DNA of 64,000 nt from Pseudomonadota bacterium (GCA_018241725.1 JAFEDI010000114.1:1-64000), one strand, 5' to 3'. Numbered from the stretch's first letter, positions 27,406 through 36,864 are shown. The notes: generated by a model from the sequence alone, not told the origin. Translations and numbers: made by a program.

Positions 27406-28548
27406 ATGCGCCACGCCTCCCTGATCGCCTCCGTCGCCCTGGCTTCGAGCGTACTCGCCGGCCTTGCCACCGAACACGTGCTGCAGCCGCAGCCAGCCTG
27501 GCGATGGTCCCTGCCCGCCTATCTCAAGCCGCCGCGGATACCCGCCGACAATCCCATGTCGGAAGAGAAGTTCCAGCTCGGCCGGCGCCTGTTTTACGAC
27601 ACCCGCCTGTCCGGCAACGGTACCCAGGCCTGTGCCTCCTGCCACCTGCAGAAGCTCGCCTTCACCGATGGCAAGGCCGTCTCCACCGGCTCCACCGGCG
27701 AGACCACCGCCCGCAGCGCGCCTTCCATCGCCAACAGCGCCTGGTATCCCACGCTGACCTGGGCCAATTACTCCATCCTCGACCTCGAACGCCACATGCT
27801 CGTCCCGATGTTCGGCGAGAACCCGGTAGAGCTGGGCATCAACGACAGCACCAAGGAAACGGTGCTGCAGCGCTTCCGCGCCGACCCGGACTACCGGACC
27901 CGCTTCGCGCGGGCCTTCGGCCCCGGCAACGAGGCCATCAGCTTTGCCCACCTGATCCAGGCCATCGCCGTGTTCCAGCGCGGCGTGGTGTCGGTGAATT
28001 CCCGCTACGACCGCTTCCTGCAGGGCCAGCTCACCCTCAGCGACGCCGAGGCCCGCGGCCGAGCGCTGTTCTATTCGGAGCGCGGCCAATGCGGCAACTG
28101 CCACAGCGGACCGAATTTCAGCGACCAACACGCGGACGTCCAGACGCGAACGGTGCAGACCCCTTACCACAACACCGGCCTCTACAACCTCGACGGCAAG
28201 GGCGCCTACCCCGAGGACAACCGCGGCATCCTCGAACTCTCCGGCCAGCCCCGCGACATGGGCCAGTTCCGCGCACCCAGCCTGCGCAATGTGGCCGTCA
28301 CCGCTCCCTACATGCACGACGGCAGCATCCCCACGCTGGAGGCCGTGCTCGACCACTACGCCGTCCACGGCCGGCGCATCGCCGACGGCCCCCGCGCCGG
28401 CGACGGCAGCCGCAGCCCGCTCAAGGACGCCCGGCTCGACCTCATCCGCCTGAACGCCGACGACAAGGCCGACCTGATCGCCTTTCTCAAGACCCTGACC
28501 GATGAAGACCTGCTCACCAATCCCCGCTATGCCGACCCGTTCAAGTAG
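27406..28548 (+). CDS. mbnH: MbnH-type di-haem enzyme (copy 2)
   Basis: 380 residues, clearly a paralogue of the preceding gene: the DNPMSEEKFQLGRRLFYDTR stretch is identical. Haem motifs are CASCH (about residue 83) and CGNCH (about 230). Unlike copy 1 it has no lipobox cysteine; the N-terminus ASVALASSVLAGLA looks like an uncleaved anchor or signal peptide. Having two adjacent copies suggests two different oxidation steps or targets. Its 3' end overlaps the next gene. Catalytic activity is inferred from the family only. Confidence 0.83.
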   Translation: MRHASLIASVALASSVLAGLATEHVLQPQPAWRWSLPAYLKPPRIPADNPMSEEKFQLGRRLFYDTRLSGNGTQACASCHLQKLAFTDGKAVSTGSTGETTARSAPSIANSAWYPTLTWANYSILDLERHMLVPMFGENPVELGINDSTKETVLQRFRADPDYRTRFARAFGPGNEAISFAHLIQAIAVFQRGVVSVNSRYDRFLQGQLTLSDAEARGRALFYSERGQCGNCHSGPNFSDQHADVQTRTVQTPYHNTGLYNLDGKGAYPEDNRGILELSGQPRDMGQFRAPSLRNVAVTAPYMHDGSIPTLEAVLDHYAVHGRRIADGPRAGDGSRSPLKDARLDLIRLNADDKADLIAFLKTLTDEDLLTNPRYADPFK

Positions 28549-29728
28549 CCGCCTCGCCGCCCTCCTGCTCCTGCTGGCCGGGCCGGCCGGTGCTCACGAG
28601 GCCCACGACACCGGCAACGGCGAGCGGCTGAGCATCATCGGCGGCATCGGCCTGATGTCGCTGCACGCCGACGATCCCTACCCGCGCCCCCGCCTGCCCG
28701 GCGTACTCGAAGCCGGCAGCCCGCGGGCCGACGAGCGCCGCGACGGCCTCGACTTCGCCGAGATCGGCCTGCGCGCCCGCTTCACGGATCAACTCCAGGG
28801 CTACCTCAAAGTCGGCCACCACGGCGGCCGCGACGCCCGCAACGAAACCGAGGAAGCCTGGCTGGACGGCCACGCCGAACCCGTCGCCGACCATCGGGCC
28901 AGCCTGCGCGCAGGCCGCCAGCTTGTGCCGCTGGGACTGCTCAACCCCATCCACGCCCATGCCTGGGACTTCGGCATTGCGCCCATCGCCCTGCGCGCCG
29001 CGGTCAATGAATCCTGGCGGGCCGACGGCTTCAAGGCCGACTGGAATTTCCCCGGCGGCTGGAGCGCCGGCCTCGGCGCCTGGCGCAACCAGGGCTTTCC
29101 GGGTGCAGACGCCGGCGGTCTCAAGCTCGTCACCGCGCGCGGCGGCTGGCGCAACGACAGCCTGCGCATCGAGGCGGGCTACGCCAACGTGAATGCGGAC
29201 GGCCGTGCCCTGCTCAGTACCGGCAACATGGGCCACACCCACAGCGTTCCCAGCTGCACCCGCATCGCCAGCGACCGGGTGTGCTTCTTCGGCACCGCCC
29301 AGCTCCTCACCCTGGCGGCCCGCTGGCAGCCAGCCGAAAGCCCCTATTGGGTGGGCGGCGAATGGTGGCTCAAGCGCGAGGACGGACGCCTGGACGGCAT
29401 CAACGGCAACCCGGGCTACACCGGCACCCTCAACGGCGGCTGGCTGGATGCCGGCTGGCGCCCGGCTCCAGGCTGGGAAACCATCCTGCGTGTCGAACGG
29501 ACGGTGGCGCGGCACGACCTCGTCGGCGCCAACGCCGGCCTGGTCGCCAACCAGTCGGGCATCGCCGATTCCGGCCACGCCCTGCGCGCCATTGGCGCGG
29601 TCGTCCAGTGGCGCCCCGCCGGCGGCCACCGCCTGGCCGCCGAATGGCACCGGGAACAAGGCGGCGGACCGGCCAACAACGTCTATCTGCTGCGCTACCA
29701 GTTTCTATTCGAGAAAGGCGTGTTCTGA
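28529..29728 (+). CDS. Outer-membrane beta-barrel protein of the MbnP/MbnH cluster
   Basis: 399 residues from the ATG at 28529; an in-frame ATG at 28502 is possible and would enlarge the overlap with the preceding gene. A signal peptide ends at AGPAGAHE. The rest shows alternating short beta-strands and turns, with many Gly, Trp and Tyr and a terminal aromatic (YQFLFEKGVF) typical of outer-membrane barrels. Only two cysteines occur (SCTRIASDRVC), possibly a loop disulfide. The overlap with mbnH copy 2 places it in the same transcript. Transport or export of a metal or peptide is a guess from context. It ends four bases from the convergent response-regulator gene. Confidence 0.7.
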   Translation: MPTRSSSRLAALLLLLAGPAGAHEAHDTGNGERLSIIGGIGLMSLHADDPYPRPRLPGVLEAGSPRADERRDGLDFAEIGLRARFTDQLQGYLKVGHHGGRDARNETEEAWLDGHAEPVADHRASLRAGRQLVPLGLLNPIHAHAWDFGIAPIALRAAVNESWRADGFKADWNFPGGWSAGLGAWRNQGFPGADAGGLKLVTARGGWRNDSLRIEAGYANVNADGRALLSTGNMGHTHSVPSCTRIASDRVCFFGTAQLLTLAARWQPAESPYWVGGEWWLKREDGRLDGINGNPGYTGTLNGGWLDAGWRPAPGWETILRVERTVARHDLVGANAGLVANQSGIADSGHALRAIGAVVQWRPAGGHRLAAEWHREQGGGPANNVYLLRYQFLFEKGVF

Positions 29729-29732
29729 GGCT

Positions 29733-30353
29733 TCATGCGCCAAGCCCGCTCAAACGTTCCACCATCCGCACCAGATCCGGCAACCGCGTCACACCCATCT
29801 TCTGCATGATGTTGTGGCGGTGCACCTTGACGGTCATCTCGGACACGCCGAGTTCGGCGGCGGCTTGTTTATTGAGTGCGCCCTTGACGATGAAAGCGAT
29901 CACCTCGCGTTCGCGGGCGGTCAGGGAGTCGTAGCGACGGCGGATCTCGCCGACCTCGCTTTCGTCCTTGTACGACGCCCGCGCGCGTTCGAGGGCGGCG
30001 TGGATGGCGGCCAGCAGGTCGTCGTCGCGGAAGGGCTTGGACAGGAATTCGACGGCGCCCTTCTTCATTGCCAGCACGGCCATCGGAATGTCGCCGTGGC
30101 CGGTGATGAAGATGATCGGGATCGACAGGCCGTCCTGCGCCAGCCGCGTCTGCAGTTCCAGCCCGTTGAGGCCGGGCATGCGGATATCGAGGATCAGGCA
30201 GGCCACGCCATGCGGGCACTGCGCGGCAAGGAAGTCCTCTGCCGAGGAGAAGGTCTCGACAGGCAGCCCGACCGAGCGGATCAGGCTGCTCAGCGCCTCC
30301 CGCACCGACAGGTCGTCATCGACCACATATACCCGTTCGGGGCTGTCCACCAT
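29733..30353 (-). CDS. todT: TodT-like response regulator (FixJ/NarL type)
   Basis: 206 residues from the ATG at 30353. The receiver domain has the acidic pocket VVDDD (10-14), phospho-acceptor Asp56 in LILDIRMPG, and Lys in LSKPF. A LuxR-type HTH near 145-190 contains LTAREREVIAFIVKGALNKQ and VHRHNIMQKMG. Length and motifs match TodT/TutB/StyR, the activators of aromatic-degradation operons. It is 17 bp downstream of the hybrid kinase gene. The target is most likely the tmo operon upstream, where a matching box is seen. Confidence 0.9.
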   Translation of the reverse strand: MVDSPERVYVVDDDLSVREALSSLIRSVGLPVETFSSAEDFLAAQCPHGVACLILDIRMPGLNGLELQTRLAQDGLSIPIIFITGHGDIPMAVLAMKKGAVEFLSKPFRDDDLLAAIHAALERARASYKDESEVGEIRRRYDSLTAREREVIAFIVKGALNKQAAAELGVSEMTVKVHRHNIMQKMGVTRLPDLVRMVERLSGLGA

Positions 30354-30370
30354 GCTGTCTCCGTGTGTTT

Positions 30371-33280
30371 TCAATTGTCGGGGATCGTGAAGCGGAAGCA
30401 GGCGCCCGGCCCGGCGCCGCGTTCCAGCCACAGGCGCCCGCCGTGGTTTTCGACGATGCCGCGGCTGATCGCCAGCCCCATGCCGAGTCCATCCTGCTTG
30501 GTGGTGTAGAAGGCGTCGAAGAGCCGGGCCTCCACACCTTCGGGCACACCTGGGCCGCTGTCCTGCACCGAGAACAACAGCCCGCCGGCGGGAGCCGGCT
30601 CGACGCGGATGTGCAGCAGGCGCTCGTGGCCGGGCAGCTCACGCATGGCATCCACCGCGTTGACGATCAGGTTGAGGATCACCTGCTGCAACTGCACCGC
30701 ATCGGCGATCAGGCATGGCGTGGGTGCCGGCAGCTCGACACGCACCTGCACACCGGCGTCGACGAGCATCGCCTGCAGCATCTGCAGGAGTTCGTCGAGC
30801 ATGCGCGCGACGTCCACCGGCTCGCGCCGGATCTCGCCGGCGCGCAGAAAGCCGCGGATGCGCGAGATCACCGAGCCGGCCAGGCTGGCGTCCCGATTGA
30901 CCCGCTGCAGGGCGGCCTCCACCTCGCCGAGGTCCGGTGCCGGCCGGGCCAGCCAGCGAAGCGCGGCCTGGCTGTTGGTGATCACCGCCGACAGCGGCTG
31001 GTTGATCTCGTGGGCGATGGACGCCACCAGCTCGCCCATCGCGGTAAAGCGCGCCACGCGGGTCAGCTCGCCACGCGTCGCCGCCAGCGAGCGTTCTGCC
31101 TCCATGCGCAGCGTGACATCCTCGACGATCACCGCCAGCATCGGCCCGTCCTGGGCCATGGCCGGAATGCGCGACGCGCACACGTTGGCCCACAGGTAGC
31201 CGCCGTCCTTCTTCTCGTAGCGCTTCTGGGTCTTGTAGCCGGGCAGCTCGCCGTCGAACAGTCCATACACGTTGCGCTGGGCGGTGGCGCGCTCGGACGG
31301 CTCGGTGATCTCGATCAACGACACGCCGACGATCTCGTCGGCGCCGTAGCCGAGCATGCGCTGCAGCGCCGGGTTGGCCGACAGGATGCGCCCTTCCCGG
31401 TCGGCCAGCGCGATGCCCACCGCGGTGTTCTCGTAGAGGCCGAGCCAGCGCCGGTCGGACACCTGCAGCGCGGTAAAGCTGCGTTGCAGGGTCTTGCGGC
31501 TCTCGACCAGCCCCGACGTGAGTTCGAGGATGTCCGAAGCCTGGGAGTTGAGCTCCCGCTGCAGGATGTCCACGGTGCGCTTCACCGCCACCAGGTTGCG
31601 CGCGCGGGTGCACAGCTCCTGGGCCGAGAAGGGCTTGATCAGGTAGTCCTGCACCAGGTTCTCGAGGAGATTGGAGCGCAGCGCGTCATCGGCCCGCGCC
31701 GACAACACCAGCACCGGCACATTGGGATAGTCCGGCCGCTCGGCCAGCGCCCGCACGAAGCGCTCGCCGTCCCAGCGCGGCATCATCAGGTCGGTGACGA
31801 TCAGGTCCGGCGGATCGGCCACTGCCGCCTCAAAGGCCGCCTCCCCGTCCTCGCACAGCACCACGTTGTACTCGTCCGACAGCACGTCGTGCAGGAAGAG
31901 GCGCAGGTCCGGGTTGTCCTCGGCCACCAGCACCTTCGGCTTGCCCGGCTGGAAGGCGCCCGGGTGGAAAGCCTCCTCACCGGGCAAGAGCAAGCCCGCA
32001 GCAGGGGACGGCACAGCTTCCGCCGCGAGCAGGCCTTCGCGCCCCGCCCCCGCACGCACGAAGGCTCCATCCGGCGCGCGGGCCGGCAGTTCCACCTGGA
32101 AGCAGGCGCCGCCGCCCGGCGCATCGACCACCACCACCGTACCCCGGTGCAGCTCGACAAACTCCTTGACGATGTTGAGCCCCAGCCCGCTGCCGCCCGC
32201 GCCGAGGCCTTCGCGCCCCTGGGTGAAGCGGTCGAAGATGTGCTGCTTCATCTCGTCCGGCACCCCCGGCCCGGTGTCCTGCACGCTGATCAGCACACGG
32301 CCGCCCGGCAGATGCTCGAAGCCGCAGGCGATGCGCCCGCCCGGCGGCGTGAACTTGAAGGCGTTGGACAGCAGGTTCTCCACCACGCGGGCGAACTTAG
32401 CCCGGTCCACGTCGGCGTACAGCTCGTCCTCGCCGCGCAGGCTCAGGGTGATGCGGCGGTCCTCCGCCGCCGCGTCGAAGCCAGCGGCGATCTCGCGCAC
32501 CAGGGCCACCAGGTTGGCCTGCACGTAAGCCATCGGCATCCGGTCGGCGTCGATACGGGCCAGGTCGAGCAGGTTGTTCACCTGCTGCAATAGGGAGCGC
32601 GCGTTGCGCTGGATCGCCGCCAGGCGGAAGCGCTCCCGCTCGCCGAGGCCAGTGCCTTCATGGATGAGCTGCTCCACCGGGCCGAGGATCAGGGCCAGCG
32701 GCGTACGCAGCTCATGGCTCACGTTGGCGAAGAAGCGGGTCTTGTAACCATCGAGCTCCTTCAGGCGCTCCAGCGCCGCCTGCAGCTCGCCGTTCTTGCG
32801 CGACAGCTCGGCGCTGCCGGCAATCTTCTCGGTGATGTTGCGCCCTTCGGGCAGCAGGAAGGCCACCTGCCCCGCGTCGTCGAGGATGGGCGTCAGCGAG
32901 AAGTCGATGACGATGGTACGGCTGCCGTGCAGGTCGCCAAAGACCTCGAAGTCGCAGCGCGCGAAGCGCCCGGTGCGGGCCTCCTCGATCATCTCGCGGA
33001 CCCGCTGGCGCACCTCTTCCGACACCTCCCACCAGCGCGCCTGCCAGAAGGGTTTGCCGATCACGTCTTCCAGCGCCAGGCCGGCCCCATCCAGCGCCGC
33101 CTGGTTGATCTCCAGCACATTGCCGTCCAGGTCCAGCAGGCCCAGAAACTGGTACATGGAATCGAGGATGATCCGCGCCATCTTCTGGCGGCGCACATCC
33201 ATCGCATCGCCGGCCTCGATGACGACCCCACGCACCGAGGTCTGCCTGGCCACCCTGCAAATCTTGTCGTCGGGATTCAT
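30371..33280 (-). CDS. todS: TodS-like hybrid sensor histidine kinase
   Basis: 969 residues from the ATG at 33280 (GGGGGAAG upstream). Domain order is PAS1 (about 35-150), histidine kinase 1 with His189 in NVSHELRTP, HATPase, receiver with Asp497 in LIVTDLMMPRWDG, PAS2 (about 610-725), and histidine kinase 2 with His757 in SIAHEINQPLS. This double-kinase architecture is that of TodS/TutC/TmoS, whose phosphorelay residues sit at nearly the same positions. PAS1 is the aromatic-binding domain, and Phe78 lies where TodS has a toluene-contacting Phe. It passes phosphate to the TodT-like regulator. The early PAS lacks any membrane segment, so it is cytoplasmic. Confidence 0.92.
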   Translation of the reverse strand: MNPDDKICRVARQTSVRGVVIEAGDAMDVRRQKMARIILDSMYQFLGLLDLDGNVLEINQAALDGAGLALEDVIGKPFWQARWWEVSEEVRQRVREMIEEARTGRFARCDFEVFGDLHGSRTIVIDFSLTPILDDAGQVAFLLPEGRNITEKIAGSAELSRKNGELQAALERLKELDGYKTRFFANVSHELRTPLALILGPVEQLIHEGTGLGERERFRLAAIQRNARSLLQQVNNLLDLARIDADRMPMAYVQANLVALVREIAAGFDAAAEDRRITLSLRGEDELYADVDRAKFARVVENLLSNAFKFTPPGGRIACGFEHLPGGRVLISVQDTGPGVPDEMKQHIFDRFTQGREGLGAGGSGLGLNIVKEFVELHRGTVVVVDAPGGGACFQVELPARAPDGAFVRAGAGREGLLAAEAVPSPAAGLLLPGEEAFHPGAFQPGKPKVLVAEDNPDLRLFLHDVLSDEYNVVLCEDGEAAFEAAVADPPDLIVTDLMMPRWDGERFVRALAERPDYPNVPVLVLSARADDALRSNLLENLVQDYLIKPFSAQELCTRARNLVAVKRTVDILQRELNSQASDILELTSGLVESRKTLQRSFTALQVSDRRWLGLYENTAVGIALADREGRILSANPALQRMLGYGADEIVGVSLIEITEPSERATAQRNVYGLFDGELPGYKTQKRYEKKDGGYLWANVCASRIPAMAQDGPMLAVIVEDVTLRMEAERSLAATRGELTRVARFTAMGELVASIAHEINQPLSAVITNSQAALRWLARPAPDLGEVEAALQRVNRDASLAGSVISRIRGFLRAGEIRREPVDVARMLDELLQMLQAMLVDAGVQVRVELPAPTPCLIADAVQLQQVILNLIVNAVDAMRELPGHERLLHIRVEPAPAGGLLFSVQDSGPGVPEGVEARLFDAFYTTKQDGLGMGLAISRGIVENHGGRLWLERGAGPGACFRFTIPDN

Positions 33281-33303
33281 CCCGTCTTCCCCCAATGCGG
33301 ACA

Positions 33304-33334
33304 GGCCGCGGGGACAAAATCTGTCCCCGCGGCC
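33304..33334 (-). promoter_or_regulatory. Strong 13-bp hairpin between todX and todS
   Basis: GGCCGCGGGGACA (33304-33316) and TGTCCCCGCGGCC (33322-33334) are perfectly complementary around a five-base loop. It lies after the todX stop and 23 bp before the todS start, read on the minus strand. No T-tract follows on that strand, so it may attenuate or protect the transcript rather than end it. Confidence 0.6.
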
Positions 33335-33361
33335 GCCCTTTTTCCTGCCAAGGATGCGCGT

Positions 33362-34768
33362 TCAGAAGCGATAGGTATAGGCCAGCGTTGCGTTGTCCTG
33401 AGCGTGGCTCACCCGGATCGGCGCCGAGGTGTTAGGCAGGCTGCCGTTATCCATGCTCTCCTGGAAAGCGTGGGACCACGCGAAATCCACGCTGGAATTC
33501 GGCGACACCGCATAGCCGAAGCCCGCCGACAAATGCTTGCGCGGAATCGCCGGAATCACCGCAAACAGCGTCGAACTGGGCAAGGCCTGCTGCGCAAAAC
33601 GGAAGCCGCCGCGGATTGTCCAGCGGGAATCTGCCTGCCAGGCGCCGCCCACCGCCAGGATGGTCTGGTCCTTGTAGTTCTGCGGCAGCAGGATGTTCAG
33701 GTCGCCCCCGGCATCGGCAGCAAAGCCCACCTTGATGTCCTTCATCACGCTGGACCAATACACCCGCGACAGATCCGCCGCCAGCGTGAGGCGCTCATTC
33801 ACCCGCTGGCTGACGCCGAGGTTGAGCACCGCCGGCATCTGGAAGTCGCGGATGCTGATCCGGCCCTGCAGCGGCACCTGCCCCGCCACGCCATCGGCAG
33901 CCGTCAACGTCGCCCGGCCCTCCATGTCCGACACATGGCTGCGGCCGGTGTAGGCCGCGCCGACACGGGTCGCCTCGGAGACCGCGTAGGTCATGCCGAC
34001 CCGCGGCGTGTAGCCCCAGGCGCCGATGCCGCTCGCCACCGGCGAATTGCGGGTCAGGCTGAAGTGCGCGCCACGCAGGTCCGGCAGGCCGCCGAGCACC
34101 GGCAGCAGCGAACCCGACACCCGCCCGGCGCCGATCAGGCTGCCCACCTGGTCGGCCCCCAGCAGCAGGTTGAGGTTCATGCCCTGCCAGGTGGCGTCGA
34201 TACCGGCACCGACGGTCAGCGCTTCCGACACACGGAAGCTGGCCGCAAACGGAATGTTCAGCACCAGCAGGCGGCTCGAATTCTCCAGCCCGGTATCCAG
34301 CCCGCCGGTCGCGCGGGACAGGAAGCTGCTGCGGCCGAACTCGGTGCCCAGCCCGCCCTGCGCAAAGGCGCCGACGCCGAAGGTCCACTCGCCCACGCGG
34401 CGGCTGTAGGCCACCTGCGGCGCGTAGTAAGGGCCACGGTTGGCGCTGTGGTTGCCGGAACTCACGCTCTCGCCGGTGCTCTGGTTGCGCACGTCGATGT
34501 CGGTGGTCACCAGATCCACGCCGAGCAGGAAGGCGTTGTCGGTCTGCATCAGCGACAAGGTCGCCGGGTTGGTCATCATGCCGGCGGGGCCGGTGTCGAA
34601 CGCCGTCGCCGCGCCCCCCATGCTGCGGGAAACCGCCCCGAAGCCCTCCAGGCGGAACACATCGGTGGCGCAGGCGCTGCCGCTGGCCGCGGCGAGGGCC
34701 AGCGCCAGCGCGCTGACGGCCACACCGCGACGCTGCGCGCCCTGCCCCTTCGAATACCGTCTTCTCAT
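33362..34768 (-). CDS. todX: TodX/FadL-family aromatic-hydrocarbon channel
   Basis: 468 residues with a signal peptide ending near SACATD. DVFRLEGFGAVSRSMGGAATAF is the FadL-family N-terminal hatch, and PAGMMTNPATLSLM follows. The C-terminus ends ATLAYTYRF, the usual outer-membrane aromatic. TodX, TbuX and XylN are members that move toluene-like compounds across the outer membrane by lateral diffusion. It lies 31 bp after tmoF and 81 bp before todS, all on the minus strand, so it belongs to the toluene locus. The assignment to aromatics rests on that context. Confidence 0.88.
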   Translation of the reverse strand: MRRRYSKGQGAQRRGVAVSALALALAAASGSACATDVFRLEGFGAVSRSMGGAATAFDTGPAGMMTNPATLSLMQTDNAFLLGVDLVTTDIDVRNQSTGESVSSGNHSANRGPYYAPQVAYSRRVGEWTFGVGAFAQGGLGTEFGRSSFLSRATGGLDTGLENSSRLLVLNIPFAASFRVSEALTVGAGIDATWQGMNLNLLLGADQVGSLIGAGRVSGSLLPVLGGLPDLRGAHFSLTRNSPVASGIGAWGYTPRVGMTYAVSEATRVGAAYTGRSHVSDMEGRATLTAADGVAGQVPLQGRISIRDFQMPAVLNLGVSQRVNERLTLAADLSRVYWSSVMKDIKVGFAADAGGDLNILLPQNYKDQTILAVGGAWQADSRWTIRGGFRFAQQALPSSTLFAVIPAIPRKHLSAGFGYAVSPNSSVDFAWSHAFQESMDNGSLPNTSAPIRVSHAQDNATLAYTYRF

Positions 34769-34799
34769 TGTTGTCTCCGCATCGGTTCCAGCCGGAACC

Positions 34800-35813
34800 T
34801 CAAAAGAATCGATCGAAATGGATCTGCTCGAAGGGCACCCGGTGATCGACCATCAGCATTTCCTGCAGGGCCTGGGTCATCGGCGGTGGGCCGGCAAAGT
34901 AGAACTCGTAGCTGGAGAGGGCGGCCGGCAGGGCCTGGGGAAGGCGGGTGTGCACGAAGCCCGTGGCACCCGCCCAGCCCTCTACGCCCGGGGAGGAGAC
35001 CACCGGACAGTAGACGATGTGCTCACCGAAGCCGTCGAGCGCGGCGAGCATCGACTCGCCGCACACGTCACGAGGCTCCCGTGCGCCGTAAAAGAAATAG
35101 AGTTTGCGCGGACCGAGCATGTCTGCCTCCACCGCCCCGCGGGCGATGGAGATCATCGGCGCGAGACCGGAGCCGCCCGCCACGCAGACCAGGTCGCGCG
35201 GCGACTCGGTGCGCAGCCAGGCCACGCCGTAGGGGCCGTCCAGCCCGATCTCCATGCCCGGCCGCAGCAGGTTGAACAGGGCGTAGGTGCCCTTGCCTTG
35301 CCCCACCCGGCGGATCTGGAAATGCCACTCGCCGGTCTTGTTGGGCGTGTTGGACAGGGAATAGGCACGGGACGTCCCGACACCCGGCAGATCGAGCATC
35401 GCGAACTGGCCGGGCCGGAAATCCGCCGGGCCCTCGCAGTGGAAGCGGAACTCCCGAATGTCGTGGGTAATGTCGGTGACGCCGGTCAGCACCGCCCGGC
35501 GCCGCTTCGGCGGGATGGCCGGCACGTACTCCTTGCCGGTCGGCGCCTTGATGGTCACATCGCCCACCGCCCGGCACTGGCAGGCCAGATGACGCCCGCG
35601 GCGGCGGTCGCGCTCGCCGAGGCCCGGCGCGTCGGGCCACAGGTCCTCGACCTCACCGTTCAGCAGCTCGAACTTGCAGCCGCCGCAACCGCCGGAGTTG
35701 CATTCGTAGGAGAGGCCGATGCCGCCCCGCAGCGCGGCGCGGAGGATGGTGTCCCCCGGCGCCTGCTCGAAGCGGCTGCCGTCCCGCTCATTCAGGATCA
35801 ATGGCGCGTTCAT
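34800..35813 (-). CDS. tmoF: Toluene monooxygenase NADH:ferredoxin reductase subunit
   Basis: 337 residues. The N-terminal 2Fe-2S domain has ECNSGGCGGCKFEL (CX4CX2C) and the distant CQC of LACQCRA. The FAD domain follows with RAYSLSNTP (about 183-191), and the NAD domain has GGSGLAPMISIARG. It passes electrons from NADH through the plant-type cluster to the Rieske ferredoxin TmoC. Length matches TmoF (326-340). It is the last of the six tmo genes and is 15 bp downstream of tmoE. The start ATG at 35813 places the ferredoxin domain at the N-terminus as expected. Confidence 0.93.
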   Translation of the reverse strand: MNAPLILNERDGSRFEQAPGDTILRAALRGGIGLSYECNSGGCGGCKFELLNGEVEDLWPDAPGLGERDRRRGRHLACQCRAVGDVTIKAPTGKEYVPAIPPKRRRAVLTGVTDITHDIREFRFHCEGPADFRPGQFAMLDLPGVGTSRAYSLSNTPNKTGEWHFQIRRVGQGKGTYALFNLLRPGMEIGLDGPYGVAWLRTESPRDLVCVAGGSGLAPMISIARGAVEADMLGPRKLYFFYGAREPRDVCGESMLAALDGFGEHIVYCPVVSSPGVEGWAGATGFVHTRLPQALPAALSSYEFYFAGPPPMTQALQEMLMVDHRVPFEQIHFDRFF

Positions 35814-35828
35814 GGCGTTTCGGCCCGA

Positions 35829-36815
35829 TCAGAGGCCCAGGCCGCGGCGAAAGTCGCGGGTGGCGGCCTTGGCGGCTTCGGCGGCGCCCGGCACATCGGG
35901 CAGCGCGGTGCAGTAGGCGTCGATGGCGCGGTCGGCCAGCGGCTCCCACTTGGCGATCCAGCCCTGCATCAGCTCCTTGTTGCCCGGCGTCTCCTGGGCC
36001 ATCGCGGCAAAGGCCGTCGCCCAGCGGCGGTGACGGGCCACGTCGGTCAGCTGCGCGTCGGTGATCAGGCCCAGCAGGGTGTCGCCGTTGTGACGGGCGG
36101 ATTCGCCGAGGCGGCGCAGCACGGTCTCCTCGACCGCCGGCTTGACCACCAGGTTCAGCACCACGACGGCCTCACCCCAGTCCCACACGGTCAGCGCCTT
36201 TTCCATCAGCTCGCGGAAGCCCTGCCAGGCGGAATCCTCTTCCCAGTAGCGCCGCTCGTCCGCGCCGAAGCCCTTGTCGGCGAAGGTCTGGGACAGCTCC
36301 TTGGTACGGTAGGCGGTGTGGCTCAGCCAGCGCAGGCTGTCGGCCATCTGGAAGTAATTGCAGTTGGTCAGCGTGCTGGCCGGCGACACCTGGCCGACAT
36401 AGGCCGACGCCATCTGCAGGGTGTGGAACAGGTAACGGGCCGGGGTGTACAGGCGGGCCAGCGTGCCGGCCCAGCGCGGGTCGAGGGCCTTGTCGTGCTC
36501 GCGCTCGTTGAACTGGTCGAACAGGCCGAAAACATAGGTCTCCTGGCCGTCCTGCATCAGGTTGTAGGTGCGGTAGACCACCTCGTCCGGATCGCGGAAG
36601 GCGTTCCAGTCGGCATGCTTCAGCGCGGTACCGAAGGTGTTCTTCTTGTACCACTGGTTCATGAACATGTTCGGGTCCAGCTCGTAGGGCGAGTCCGGGC
36701 GCTTGTCGTTGTAGTGCAGGTTGGTACTGACGATCTCGTATTCGCTCGGCTTGCGGCGGCGGGCGGCCAGGTGGCTCCAGGTCTTCTGGGGCTTCAGGAC
36801 TTGAATCTCGGACAT
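35829..36815 (-). CDS. tmoE: Toluene monooxygenase hydroxylase, beta subunit
   Basis: 328 residues (TmoE is 326-327). It begins with LKPQKTWSHLAARRRKPSEYE, a conserved signature of four-component aromatic monooxygenase beta subunits, and contains DPNMFMNQWYKKN. It is a ferritin-like fold without the diiron ligands. It forms the alpha2-beta2-gamma2 hydroxylase core with TmoA and TmoB. It stands 49 bp after tmoD on the minus strand. Confidence 0.92.
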   Translation of the reverse strand: MSEIQVLKPQKTWSHLAARRRKPSEYEIVSTNLHYNDKRPDSPYELDPNMFMNQWYKKNTFGTALKHADWNAFRDPDEVVYRTYNLMQDGQETYVFGLFDQFNEREHDKALDPRWAGTLARLYTPARYLFHTLQMASAYVGQVSPASTLTNCNYFQMADSLRWLSHTAYRTKELSQTFADKGFGADERRYWEEDSAWQGFRELMEKALTVWDWGEAVVVLNLVVKPAVEETVLRRLGESARHNGDTLLGLITDAQLTDVARHRRWATAFAAMAQETPGNKELMQGWIAKWEPLADRAIDAYCTALPDVPGAAEAAKAATRDFRRGLGL

Positions 36816-36864
36816 GCGGTGTCTCCTCGCGTCGTTCTTGTCTGGGGTGGCGGTCTGCGGCCGC

